From: Anaeromyxobacter sp. RBG_16_69_14
Lineage (GTDB): Bacteria; Myxococcota; Myxococcia; Myxococcales; Anaeromyxobacteraceae
Direction of reading: 5' to 3'
NCBI GenBank assembly: GCA_001768075.1
Contig: MEMX01000122.1
Location: 107,537-143,204 of the forward strand
DNA: 35,668 nucleotides
Part shown: piece after piece, positions 22,280 through 30,022 of the stretch
Layout: each line of letters begins with the position of its first letter
Position numbering within the stretch: position 1 is the first letter of the stretch
The notes under the pieces: model-generated
Seen by the model: only the letters and a program-made list of their open reading frames with translations
Told to the model about the DNA's origin: nothing
The model's database searches: none
Program-made: the position numbers and the translations under genes

Positions 22280-22567
22280 GGCCCCGGCCAACCGCGACGG
22301 GACTCGGGCGAACCGAAGGGCTCCTCCGCCGCAAGCACGGCAGAATCACGTGTCTTTCTGGAGCTAGCTGCGCCCTCCGCAAGGGAGGAGCGACCTCCCT
22401 TCCGGAGCTGGCCGGCGGCGCGTCGCCGGCGCCGGTTGGGGTGGAACGCCGAGTGCAAGGCGAATGCAAAGGGATAACCAACCCAATGAAGGTCTGCCCT
22501 ACGCAAGGCCTCGCGCGGGCCCACGCGTTCATCGGCTGGACCGGTCAGGGCCAAGATTAGGCTCGAC
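22280..22567. other. Structured intergenic DNA, possible palindromic element
   Basis: No gene. A strong hairpin CTCCGcAAGGGAGG / CCTCCCTTcCGGAG (22375-22407, one C-C mismatch) is followed by GCCGGCG/CGCCGGC (22411-22430) and GGTTGG/CCAACC (22434-22483). The stacked palindromes suggest a REP- or MITE-like element or a structured RNA. No second copy is in the window. Confidence 0.4.
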
Positions 22568-22578
22568 GGAGGAAAGTG

Positions 22579-23046
22579 ATGATCGAAGCCCCCCGGCACG
22601 CCCAGGCCGGCGACGCCTCGTTCCTGCGAGAGCTCGTGCGACAGTTCCGCGCCCAAGGCGCGCACGGCGCCTGGGATGGCAAGACCGACTGGGAGCTCCT
22701 CGCCCCGCTCATCGTGACGAAGGAGAGGCGGAGGGAGCTCATGCTCCTCGACGAGCTCGATCCTGATGTCTTCTGGCGGATCGAGCTCTTCTACAACGCT
22801 GTCGGCCTCGCCATCGAGGCGCGCACCGGAGTCGTCTGCGCGCCCATGCTGAAGATGCACCACGAGGGCTTCGGCCGGCTCGTGCTCCTCGGCGGGCGGC
22901 TGGTCGTGTTGAATAAATTCCTTAACGATGTCCATAGGTTCGGCTTTGAGAGCCTGGAGAAGCTCAACGAGGCGGGAGAGAAGCTGGTCGCGAGCGGTGT
23001 CGAGATGATCGACCGTTTCCCCGAGGCGGCGCGATACGGCGGGTGA
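22579..23046 (+). CDS. NifX-associated nitrogen-fixation protein (DUF269)
   Basis: 155-residue member of the DUF269 family, normally encoded in nif clusters beside nifX or nifEN and linked to nitrogenase cofactor synthesis. Characteristic segments: FLRELVRQFRAQ, WELLAPLIVTKERRRELMLL, VFWRIELFYNAVGLAIEART, MLKMHHEGFGRLVLLGGRLV and NDVHRFGFESLEKLNEAGE. ATG 22579 has GGAGG 6 nt upstream; GTG 22576 is too close. No other nif gene is in the window, and the gene is next to rearranged DNA. The segment around 22910-22950 is noticeably AT-richer than its neighbours. The frame is intact, so it may act with nif genes elsewhere or be a stranded relic. Confidence 0.88.
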   Translation: MIEAPRHAQAGDASFLRELVRQFRAQGAHGAWDGKTDWELLAPLIVTKERRRELMLLDELDPDVFWRIELFYNAVGLAIEARTGVVCAPMLKMHHEGFGRLVLLGGRLVVLNKFLNDVHRFGFESLEKLNEAGEKLVASGVEMIDRFPEAARYGG

Positions 23047-23245
23047 ACTCGCGAGACGGGCCTGGGTCATCCGAATGGCTTGAAATCGCACCAGCTCCTC
23101 ATGGAAGGCCACCCGCTCAGCTCCACCATCATGAGCCCGCGCAGGACGCGGGCGGGGCAGAATCGACAAGCACGGCCTCGGGCTCACCGGTGCTGTCCTC
23201 CGTCGCGAGGGATGCTAAGAATCCATCCCCGCAGCCGGAGAAGAG

Positions 23246-24460
23246 ATGGCCACCATTCGACCGTTTCGTGCCCTTCGCCCCGACCCCGCCAACGCGGTGC
23301 GCGTGGCGTCGCCGCCCTACGACGTCATCAGCACCGCCGAGGCGCGCGCGCTCGCCCGGGGCAACCGGGACAGCTTCCTGCGCGTCTCGCGCCCCGAGAT
23401 CGACCTGCCCGAGGGCGTCGGCGAGCACGATGCCGCCGTGTACGAGCAGGGGAAGGAGAACCTCGAGGATCTCCTCGCGCGCGGAGTGCTGCACAGGGAC
23501 CCCGAGGCGCGCTTCTACGTGTACGCGCAGAGGATGGGTGCGCACGGGCAAACCGGCCTGGTGGCCTGCGCGTCGGTGGAGGAGTACGGCCGGGGCGTCA
23601 TCAAGAAGCACGAGAAGACGCGGCCGGACAAGGAGGACGATCGGACGCGCCACGTCGATGCGCTCTCGGCGCACGACGAACCGGTGTTCCTCACGTACCT
23701 CGCGCGCGCGGAGATCGACGCGGTGATCGAGCGCGTGAAGCAGGCGCGGCCCGAGTACGACCTCACCACGCAGGACGGAGTCGAGCACAGGCTGTGGGTC
23801 GTGCCGGCCGAGGTGGGCGCGCAGGTGGAGGCGCTCTTTCGCGAGGTACCCGTGCTCTACGTCGCCGACGGGCACCACCGTTCGGCGGCGGCCGCGCGCG
23901 TCCACGCGCAGCGTGCGGGGAAGCCCGGGGAGCACGGTGCCTTCCTCTCCGTCGTCTTCCCACACGACCAGATGCAGATCCTGGCCTACAACCGACTGAT
24001 CCGCGATCGACAGGGCCGCTCTCCGGAGGCCCTCCTGGAGGAGCTGCGCCGGAGGATGGACGTCGAGCCCGCCGCGCTGCCCGAGCCCGAGAGGCCCATG
24101 TCGTTCGGGGTCTTCTGTGCCGATCGGTGGTGGCGCGCGCGCGTGAGGGCGGGCAGCTTCGACGCGAAGGATCCGGTGGCCTCGCTCGACTGCTCCCTTG
24201 CGCAGGATCAGATCCTGGCGCCCATCTTCGGGATCGCCGATCCGCGGCGGGACACCAACGTGGACTTCGTGGGTGGCATCCGCGGCGCGAGGGAGCTCGA
24301 GAAGCGCGTAGCGGCAGAGGGCTGGTCGATGGCGCTCCACCTGTTTCCGACCCGCATCGAGCAGCTCATGGCGGTGTCGGACGCGGGCCTGCTCATGCCG
24401 CCCAAGAGTACCTGGTTCGAGCCCAAGCTGCGCAGCGGGCTGTTCGTGCATCCGTTCTGA
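23246..24460 (+). CDS. DUF1015 family protein
   Basis: 404-residue cytosolic protein with the family hallmarks: IRPFRALRPDPANAVRVASP and PPYDVIS at the N-terminus, KKHEKTRPDKEDDRTRHVDA near 128-147, VLYVADGHHRSAAAARV near 204-220, and SVVFPHDQMQILAYNRLI. DUF1015 is widespread in bacteria and archaea; the DGHHR motif is invariant and suggests enzyme activity, possibly kinase-like, but its substrate is not established. GGAGAAG lies 5-11 nt before the ATG. A possible -10 (TAAGAAT, about 23215) lies upstream. Confidence 0.9.
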   Translation: MATIRPFRALRPDPANAVRVASPPYDVISTAEARALARGNRDSFLRVSRPEIDLPEGVGEHDAAVYEQGKENLEDLLARGVLHRDPEARFYVYAQRMGAHGQTGLVACASVEEYGRGVIKKHEKTRPDKEDDRTRHVDALSAHDEPVFLTYLARAEIDAVIERVKQARPEYDLTTQDGVEHRLWVVPAEVGAQVEALFREVPVLYVADGHHRSAAAARVHAQRAGKPGEHGAFLSVVFPHDQMQILAYNRLIRDRQGRSPEALLEELRRRMDVEPAALPEPERPMSFGVFCADRWWRARVRAGSFDAKDPVASLDCSLAQDQILAPIFGIADPRRDTNVDFVGGIRGARELEKRVAAEGWSMALHLFPTRIEQLMAVSDAGLLMPPKSTWFEPKLRSGLFVHPF

Positions 24461-24499
24461 TAGCGCATGCCACATGAACTGACGCTCGAGATGGGGGGC

Positions 24500-24545
24500 G
24501 CGGGGGGAGAGTTCTCCCCTCCGCTTGAGGCGCCGCAAGGCGCCG
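24500..24545. other. Two palindromes downstream of the DUF1015 gene
   Basis: GGGGAGA-GT-TCTCCCC (24504-24519) and GGCGCC-GCAA-GGCGCC (24529-24544, GNRA loop). They may act in transcript-end formation but have no T-run. Confidence 0.35.
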
Positions 24546-24639
24546 GACATCAGCTCACAGCGGCGGCGGTGCCGCTGGAGAATCACATCAACTGGTCGCC
24601 GCTGTGAGGCAGCGGGTTCCGACTCCTCGTCGGACAGAG

Positions 24640-24757
24640 TCAGGAAATTCGCGAGGAGTTGTCGGAGCGGGTCGACGAGGCTCGGCAGGTCCTCGTGCGA
24701 GGTCTTCCACAAGGTCTCGTTCGTGACGTCGAAGTACGCGTGCACGAGACGAGCCGT
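24640..24757 (-). pseudogene. HepT-like (HEPN/DUF86) toxin, C-terminal remnant
   Basis: Minus-strand frame reads ARLVHAYFDVTNETLWKTSH and EDLPSLVDPLRQLLANFLTL, matching the C-terminal third of HepT/DUF86 proteins, including the end of the HEPN Rx4-6H motif (RLVHAYF). A TGA sits five codons before this segment, there is no N-terminal part, and the natural stop is lost. HepT is the RNase toxin normally paired with an MNT nucleotidyltransferase; no antitoxin is seen. The rest of 24546-24790 shows no gene. Confidence 0.6.
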
Positions 24758-24790
24758 TCGGACGACTCACCGACGATTCAGCCCGAGATG

Positions 24791-25945
24791 TCAACCGAGC
24801 CAGTTGAATTGGCTCCACGCCGCCATGAAGAGCGCCTGCAAGGCGATCGCGTTGAAGAGGTAGGCGCGGTCGAACAGCGGATGCCGGCCCAGTTTCGCGA
24901 GCAGCAGGAAGACAGGGAAGGCAACGGCGAGGAACCGCGTGCCGCTCATCAACGTGCCGCTCGTCAACGTCGGGGCGACAAGGAGCAGAAGCAGAATTCC
25001 CACACTCTTGGTACGAAAAGCGAAAAGCCCCCACACGGCCAAGACCACCGAGAGGACGGTCACCGTCCCGTCGATTCGCGTCATGTATCCGTGGAAGCCG
25101 CGCGGGCGAGCGAGCGTCGTCCACGGCCACGAGAGAGATCGCCCCCATCCGGACTGAACGTGGAACACGGCGAGGGTGTCCCCGGTGAGCCGCCAGGAGT
25201 ACACCGCGAAAAGTGCGAGCCCGCAGGGAATGAGCGCGAGCCACGCAGCATCGGCGCGGATGCGGCGCACGTCGAACTCGGCTGCTTCCAGGTACATCCA
25301 GGCGAGAGGCACCAAGAAGAGCACGCCTACCGGGCGCGTCAGCGCGAGGAGGAACCCTGCTGCGCCGGCGAGCGCCCAACGCCGCTGGACACCGAATCGG
25401 AATGTCGCGACACCGAGGAGGAGAAATAGCGACTCGGAGTACGCGCACGACAAGAAGAGCCCGGTCGGAAACGCGAGGAGGTACAGGACGGTGCGTCCGG
25501 CGCTGTCTGCGTCGTCGAGGAGGTCCTGCGCCAGGCGGTACAGCAAGACCAGCGCGCCGACCGCTGCCGCGTTCGAGACCACGAGCGCCGCGATGTAGAT
25601 GGCCCGCGTGGATGGGTGCGCTCCAGTTACTGACGCAACGGCACGCACCAACCCGGGGTAGCCGGGGAAGAAGGCGATCAGAAAACCGCCCTCCGGTGGA
25701 TACCCATCCCGCGCGATCCTCATGTAGTGCGATGTGTCCCAGCGGCTCCACACATCGAGGGCGCGCCACGGGACAGACTCCCACCCGCGCGTGACGGCAT
25801 CGGTGTTGGGGTATCGCATGTCGCGCGGAAAGTACCGCCCGAACCATGACGCCAAGAGCAGCATCACCCGGGACACCACGAACGAGCCGAGCACGTCCCA
25901 CCACATTCTGCCGCCGACGCCCTTGTTCGGCTCCCCGGACCCCAT
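24791..25945 (-). CDS. PIG-V-like GT-C mannosyltransferase
   Basis: 384-residue polytopic membrane protein with about nine hydrophobic helices. The family motif for PIG-V-type lipid-linked mannosyltransferases is present: WSRWDTSHYMRIARDGYP, then FLIAFFPGYPGLVRA, then LYLLAFPTGLFLSCAYSESL and GAAGFLLALTRPVGVLFLVP. It probably transfers a sugar from a polyprenyl-phosphate donor on the outer face of the inner membrane. ATG 25945 has no Shine-Dalgarno; TGGTCA-17 nt-TACTAT (25984-25956) gives a leader of about 4 nt. Met at 25906 (MWWDV) is an alternative start. It lies beside the HepT remnant and shows no obvious partner genes. Confidence 0.85.
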   Translation of the reverse strand: MGSGEPNKGVGGRMWWDVLGSFVVSRVMLLLASWFGRYFPRDMRYPNTDAVTRGWESVPWRALDVWSRWDTSHYMRIARDGYPPEGGFLIAFFPGYPGLVRAVASVTGAHPSTRAIYIAALVVSNAAAVGALVLLYRLAQDLLDDADSAGRTVLYLLAFPTGLFLSCAYSESLFLLLGVATFRFGVQRRWALAGAAGFLLALTRPVGVLFLVPLAWMYLEAAEFDVRRIRADAAWLALIPCGLALFAVYSWRLTGDTLAVFHVQSGWGRSLSWPWTTLARPRGFHGYMTRIDGTVTVLSVVLAVWGLFAFRTKSVGILLLLLVAPTLTSGTLMSGTRFLAVAFPVFLLLAKLGRHPLFDRAYLFNAIALQALFMAAWSQFNWLG

Positions 25946-26095
25946 CGCACCGCCGATAGTAGGTCCCGGCGACCGTGATGACCAGCGAAACCCCGGTCCA
26001 GAGCCGGTGCGCATCGGGTTGTTCGTGCAGCCATTCTGAAGCGCGGGTTCGGAGATTCAAGTGTTGTTGCAGGGCTTGAATCGCGCCTTCCGCAG

Positions 26096-26132
26096 TAAAA
26101 CCCGCCCCCGGGGCGCGGTGCCCGGCGGGGGC
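26096..26132 (-). terminator. Intrinsic terminator of the receiver gene
   Basis: On the minus strand, GCCCCCG pairs with CGGGGGC (26132-26126 with 26110-26104), an inner GGGC/GCCC stem adds stability, and GGGTTTT follows. It starts 9 nt after the stop of the receiver gene. Confidence 0.7.
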
Positions 26133-26140
26133 ATTCTCCA

Positions 26141-26506
26141 TCAGACGGCGAGCAGCGCGTCGACCTTGTCAGCCAGTTCCCTGAAGTCGAACGGCTTCTG
26201 AAGGAAGTCCGCTCGGCCAGCCGAGGACACCTTCGCGGCGACCTCTTCGATGGGCGACCCCGACACGAAGAGGACGGGAGGGGAGTTGTCACCAAAGAGC
26301 GCCAGAACATTGCGATACACCGCTTCCCCGTCCATGTCGGGCAACCGGTAGTCGAGGACGAGCAGGTCAGGTAGGTCCGTGCGAACGTGCTCCAGAGCGG
26401 CCTGCCCGGACGACAAGCCCTCGACCTCGTGCCCGAGCCGTCGCAGAACGGACACGAGCGCCTTCAGCACGATGTCGTCGTCATCCACGACCAAGACGCG
26501 AGCCAA
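26141..26506 (-). CDS. Single-domain response regulator (CheY-like)
   Basis: 121-residue receiver domain without output domain. Acid pocket DDDD at residues 8-11 (ARVLVVDDDDIV), phosphoacceptor Asp52 (LLVLDYRLPDMDG), Ser in LFVSGSP and Lys in FLQKPFDF. TTG 26506 is preferred because GGAGGGG lies about 9 nt upstream; the longer ATG frame from 26557 would put that ribosome-binding site inside the gene. An AT-rich stretch (about 26530-26555) probably holds the promoter. No kinase is adjacent. A strong terminator follows directly. Confidence 0.88.
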   Translation of the reverse strand: MARVLVVDDDDIVLKALVSVLRRLGHEVEGLSSGQAALEHVRTDLPDLLVLDYRLPDMDGEAVYRNVLALFGDNSPPVLFVSGSPIEEVAAKVSSAGRADFLQKPFDFRELADKVDALLAV

Positions 26507-26820
26507 TGCTCTGCCCCTCCTTCCAAGCTGCATGTGATATTTTCTGAAAGTGAACATACCACGCTTCTGCGAGCGTCTGGCGTCGGGCGATTGTGGGGTG
26601 CGACAGTGTGTCGCTTGCCTCCGGTTCAGCCGGCAGAGCAGGGCATGGGGCGGGCAGGGGGGCTACCGCCCCTCGCTTCGCGTCAGCGGGGCGGACGGCG
26701 GATACCCGACGCGGCCATCATGGTATGGAAAGGGCAGCGCGAGGTTTTGCTGCACGGTCAGTCATGGTAGATTCAGTCACCGTGCGCCGGGAACACTGCC
26801 CCCAACAGAAAGACGTCGCG

Positions 26821-27309
26821 ATGGGTTTTCGTGAACCGCTGGACGAGTTCCGCGATCTCCACGAGAGAGCAAGGAGCGCCACTCTCGGGCCGCCAGACCT
26901 CGCGAAGTACCATGCGCTCCGGGACGAGCTGGCCCAGCTGCTCCTCTCGGCACACCACGTTGCGCTCCTTCCCCGGCAACGGCAGCGGCGCGTGCTGCGC
27001 GTGGCTCGTACGCTTCCGGTGGACATCGAGTTCCGGCACGGCACGGTGCGCGCCATGACGCTCGATCTGTCATCCGGGGGCTTCGGTGCGCTGTTCGAGG
27101 GCACGCCTCTGGTCGGCGAGAAGGCGAAGATCACCCTGTCCCTCCCGGAAGGCCCGCCGCTCCAGGCTACCGCGCGCGTCGTGGCGGTGAAGCAGCAGGT
27201 GGGCATCGCCGGGGGGTCGTTCCAGTTCACTGACCTGGATGAGACGGAAATCGAGCGCCTGGAGGTGTACGTGTTCGACGCGATCCTGGGCCAGGTCGCT
27301 AGTCTGTAG
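26821..27309 (+). CDS. PilZ-domain (c-di-GMP receptor) protein
   Basis: 162 residues: an N-terminal helical part (MGFREPLDEFRDLHERARSA) then a PilZ domain with the arginine motif QRRVLRVAR and DLSSGGFGALFEG (D/NxSxxG), ending GSFQFTDLDETEIERLEVYV. Both c-di-GMP-binding motifs are intact. This two-part layout is common in myxobacteria. The start is uncertain: ATG 26821 matches where family similarity begins, but GTG 26782 is in frame and a TAGATT hexamer (26768-26773) puts +1 two nt before it, which would give a leaderless mRNA. Confidence 0.88.
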   Translation: MGFREPLDEFRDLHERARSATLGPPDLAKYHALRDELAQLLLSAHHVALLPRQRQRRVLRVARTLPVDIEFRHGTVRAMTLDLSSGGFGALFEGTPLVGEKAKITLSLPEGPPLQATARVVAVKQQVGIAGGSFQFTDLDETEIERLEVYVFDAILGQVASL

Positions 27310-27374
27310 CCGGGGTGGGTACCGGATGGGGTGCTTCGTCACGTGAATCGTGGCAGTGCGGCGGAGGACCGTGG

Positions 27375-29156
27375 TCACGGCACCCGCTGGACCCGCTCAT
27401 CCGGTGCCCAGGAGACGGGCTGAGGCTGCGCTTTCAGGAAGGCGACGAGCGCGTCCAGGACCAGCGGGCCGACCGTCGCGGGCTTGCCTTCCTTCAGCAC
27501 GGTGAAGCCGTCGCCGCCGGCGGAGAGGAAGTCGTTCATCGCCACGACATAGCTCACGCCTGGCTCGACGCGAGTGCCGTCCGCCTTCCTGACCGAGCCC
27601 GGCACCACCTTCATGCCCGCTGGTGCGCTGGCGCTCCAAGTATAGCCAAACCCGGAGATCTGGAGAATGCTCGGCGCGTCCTGGTTCGCCCACTGCTGCT
27701 CGAGGAGCCGATAGAGCTGCTGCCCGGTCAGCGTCGACGACACCACTCGGTTCGAGAATGGCTGCGCGGCGAAGCAGTCGCCCCAGGTGACGGTGCAGGC
27801 AGGAGAGCCGCACGAGGGGGGGAGGTCGGCGCGCACCCCCCCGGCGTTGGTGATGGCGAAGTCGGCGCCACCCGCCGCGGCGCGCTGGGCGTCCGCCACC
27901 AGCTCACCCAGTGGCGACTCGCCCGCCGCGCTGGGGGTCCTCGAGATGACGCCCGCCACCCTGGCGACGATCCTGCCGGCGACCGGGGCGATCTTCGCCG
28001 CCGCGGCTGCGGTCAGCCGAGCCGCGGCGGGATCGGGCGTAAGCGCCACGTCGGCGAAGGTGGTCACGATGCGGGCTGTCTTTCCCACGACGTCGCCGCT
28101 CGTCCGGTCCACGACGAGGTCGATGTGGGCGAACGCGGTCCCCGCCGAGTTGGCCTGGACCACGAGGACCTCTCGGCCCCCCGCGTTCGGGAGCAGGGCG
28201 TTCGCGAATGCGTGCGTATGCGCCGTCACGAGCACGTCGACGTCGGTGTCGAGCCGCGCCACGAGCTTATTCACGTCGGCGGACAAGCCGGTCGCCGCCG
28301 GATCGGTCGGACCGACGTACGGCGCCTGCCCGCTTCCGCCGTCGTGGACGACGGCGACGATGGCGTGGATCCCCTTGGCCTGAAGCTCGGGCACCTGTGC
28401 GTTGATCGAGGTGGCCTCGTCGTCGAACGCGATCCCGGCCACGCCGGAAGGTGACACGAGGTGCGGCGTGTCCCGCTGCCCTGCTCCCACGAACGCCACC
28501 CGCACGCTGTCGATGACCTTCACGACGTAGGGCCTGAAGAGCGTCTCGCCGCTCGCCTTCCTCACGTTCGAGGCGACGACCGGGAAGCGCGCTCCACGCC
28601 AGGGGTCGTCGAGAAACGGCCCGCTCCTGTGATTGCCTCCGCCGAGGAGCCGCATGAGCTCGGCGACGCCTCTGTCGAACTCGTGGTTCCCGGGGACCCC
28701 GACCAGGTTGCAACCCGGATCGAAGAGCGCGTCGAAGCGGTCCGCCCCCTGCGACTGCCCTTCGGGGGGAGGCAAGGTCCCGCAGCTCGCGTTGGCGAAG
28801 GAGTTGAAAAAGGCGATCGTCGGCTCGTCCTGCAGGAGCGCCGAGCTGGCCGGAGATGCGCTGACGAGGTCTCCGGCCTCGACGAGGACGGTACGGCTCT
28901 CCTTCCCGGCCATCGCCGATCTCAGGTATGCCGCGAGCACGGGAGCGCTTCCTGCGGGCCGGCCGTCCACGAGCTTGCCGGCCGGGAGCTGGCCGTGGAA
29001 GTCGTTGACGGCGAGGATCTTGACCGCGCGCGTGCTGTCGCCGGCGAGCGGCGCGGTGGGGCGATGAGCGCACCCGGCGATCGCGATCGCGATCGCGCAG
29101 CCGAGCCCGACGGCACCGCGCCCGCCCGATCGCCTCGACCCTGAATCGACTCGCAT
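27375..29156 (-). CDS. 5'-nucleotidase/2',3'-cyclic phosphodiesterase lipoprotein (UshA-like)
   Basis: 593-residue surface or periplasmic metallophosphoesterase. ATG 29156 gives a lipoprotein signal ending IAIAGC (lipidated Cys29), with GAGGAA just upstream. Metallophosphatase motifs: VNDFHGQLP, VEAGDL, VGVPGNHEFDRG, VVHDGG and LVTAHTHAFAN. The C-terminal substrate-binding domain has ITNAGGVRADLP, FSNRVV and VAMNDFLSAGGDGF. All dinuclear-metal ligands appear intact. It probably salvages phosphate and nucleosides from extracellular nucleotides. It is longer at the N-terminus than typical by an Arg/Gly-rich n-region. Confidence 0.93.
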   Translation of the reverse strand: MRVDSGSRRSGGRGAVGLGCAIAIAIAGCAHRPTAPLAGDSTRAVKILAVNDFHGQLPAGKLVDGRPAGSAPVLAAYLRSAMAGKESRTVLVEAGDLVSASPASSALLQDEPTIAFFNSFANASCGTLPPPEGQSQGADRFDALFDPGCNLVGVPGNHEFDRGVAELMRLLGGGNHRSGPFLDDPWRGARFPVVASNVRKASGETLFRPYVVKVIDSVRVAFVGAGQRDTPHLVSPSGVAGIAFDDEATSINAQVPELQAKGIHAIVAVVHDGGSGQAPYVGPTDPAATGLSADVNKLVARLDTDVDVLVTAHTHAFANALLPNAGGREVLVVQANSAGTAFAHIDLVVDRTSGDVVGKTARIVTTFADVALTPDPAAARLTAAAAAKIAPVAGRIVARVAGVISRTPSAAGESPLGELVADAQRAAAGGADFAITNAGGVRADLPPSCGSPACTVTWGDCFAAQPFSNRVVSSTLTGQQLYRLLEQQWANQDAPSILQISGFGYTWSASAPAGMKVVPGSVRKADGTRVEPGVSYVVAMNDFLSAGGDGFTVLKEGKPATVGPLVLDALVAFLKAQPQPVSWAPDERVQRVP

Positions 29157-29407
29157 GACTTCCTCACCCGTTCGTGACTCGCGGATGCGTATCGCAGATT
29201 TCACCGCACTGCCACTGCCTGCTGCCCTCGCCGACATGTCGCCGGCTCCGTCCGTCGCGCAGAGGCGGTAGCCGTAGCTCAGCGGATCGCCGAAGTCGAT
29301 CCGGTTGCGCGTGCGGCACGTATTTCAGAGGGAGCGTCGCCCGCATGAGCCCAAGGCTGCCTTCTCCCCTGTCGGGGTCCGATCCCGCGAATCTCCCGGA
29401 GGGGGCT
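29157..29407. other. Intergenic interval before the sigma gene
   Basis: Divergent upstream region of the nucleotidase and sigma-factor genes. A TAGCTCAGC string near 29275 recalls a tRNA D-arm, but no cloverleaf forms. Nothing else is recognised. Confidence 0.4.
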
Positions 29408-29437
29408 TTGATCACGCTCCGTCAAGGCTGGTACAAT
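29408..29437 (+). promoter_or_regulatory. Promoter of the ECF sigma/anti-sigma operon, possibly autoregulated
   Basis: TTGATC (29408-29413), 18-nt spacer, TACAAT (29432-29437), with +1 about 3 nt before the GTG start. The overlapping TGATCA resembles the -35 TGATCC used by RpoE-ChrR type sigma factors, so the operon may be self-activated as well as fitting a housekeeping promoter. Confidence 0.5.
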
Positions 29438-29446
29438 GCCTGCCGC

Positions 29447-30022
29447 GTGAGAGTCTCCGAAAGCAGCGCGGACGCGACGCTGTTGGCCGGGGTGGCGTCG
29501 GGAGATCGGGAGGCACTCTCATGCCTTTACGATCGGTACGGGGGGCAGCTGCTCGCGATCGGCCGCCGGATCCTCGGCGACCGCCGCGAGGCCGAGGATC
29601 TCCTGCAGGATGTCTTCCTGGAAGTCTGGCGCCAGGCGAAGAGCTACGATGCGGCGCGCGGCTCGGTGCGCGCATGGCTCTTCATGCGCATGCGCAGCCG
29701 CGCGCTGGATCTCTTGAGAGCGGTGAGGTCCAGGCGCCTGGTGCCCCTGGAGGAGCAGCCGCAGCCCGAGCTCGCGCAGCCCGGGACGGCAGCGGAGCTG
29801 CCCCTCGCGCTCGATCGCGAGCCCATCCGCAGAGCGATGGCGCAGCTGTCGCCCGAGCAGCTCCAGGTCCTCGAGCTGGGCTACTTCGAAGGGCTCTCTT
29901 CTTCCGAGATCGCCGCGCGGATGGCGGTGCCGATCGGTACGGTCAAGTCGCGGGTGGCCGCTGCGCTGGCCAAGCTGCGCGCCTCGCTCCCGGCCGAGTT
30001 GAGTGTGAGCGGTGTCGCATGA
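29447..30022 (+). CDS. ECF RNA polymerase sigma factor (RpoE/ChrR-partner type)
   Basis: 191-residue group 4 sigma factor. Region 2: LSCLYDRYGGQLLAIGRRIL, EAEDLLQDVFLEVWRQA, SVRAWLFMRMRSRALDLLR. Region 4: LSPEQLQVLELGYFEGLSSS, EIAARMAVPIGTVKSRV. It starts at GTG 29447; longer frames upstream run through the promoter. Its stop overlaps the ATG of a ChrR-like anti-sigma factor, so it should be held inactive by that protein and released by oxidative or photo-oxidative stress, as in the Rhodobacter RpoE-ChrR system. That role is inferred from family and context. Confidence 0.92.
   Translation: MRVSESSADATLLAGVASGDREALSCLYDRYGGQLLAIGRRILGDRREAEDLLQDVFLEVWRQAKSYDAARGSVRAWLFMRMRSRALDLLRAVRSRRLVPLEEQPQPELAQPGTAAELPLALDREPIRRAMAQLSPEQLQVLELGYFEGLSSSEIAARMAVPIGTVKSRVAAALAKLRASLPAELSVSGVA

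Noticed and set aside
22487-22560. 24-codon frame starting MKVCPTQGLARAHAFIG
   Set aside because: Too short, no ribosome-binding site and no family resemblance; it lies in palindrome-rich noncoding DNA.
23047-23187. Helical-looking minus-strand segment (ERVAFHEELVRFQAIRMTQA) between the DUF269 and DUF1015 genes
   Set aside because: No start or stop consistent with a gene, and it continues into antisense of DUF269; too little to support even a remnant call.
29268-29345. tRNA-like string GTAGCTCAGC upstream of the sigma gene
   Set aside because: No acceptor stem, anticodon arm or T-arm can be folded around it.
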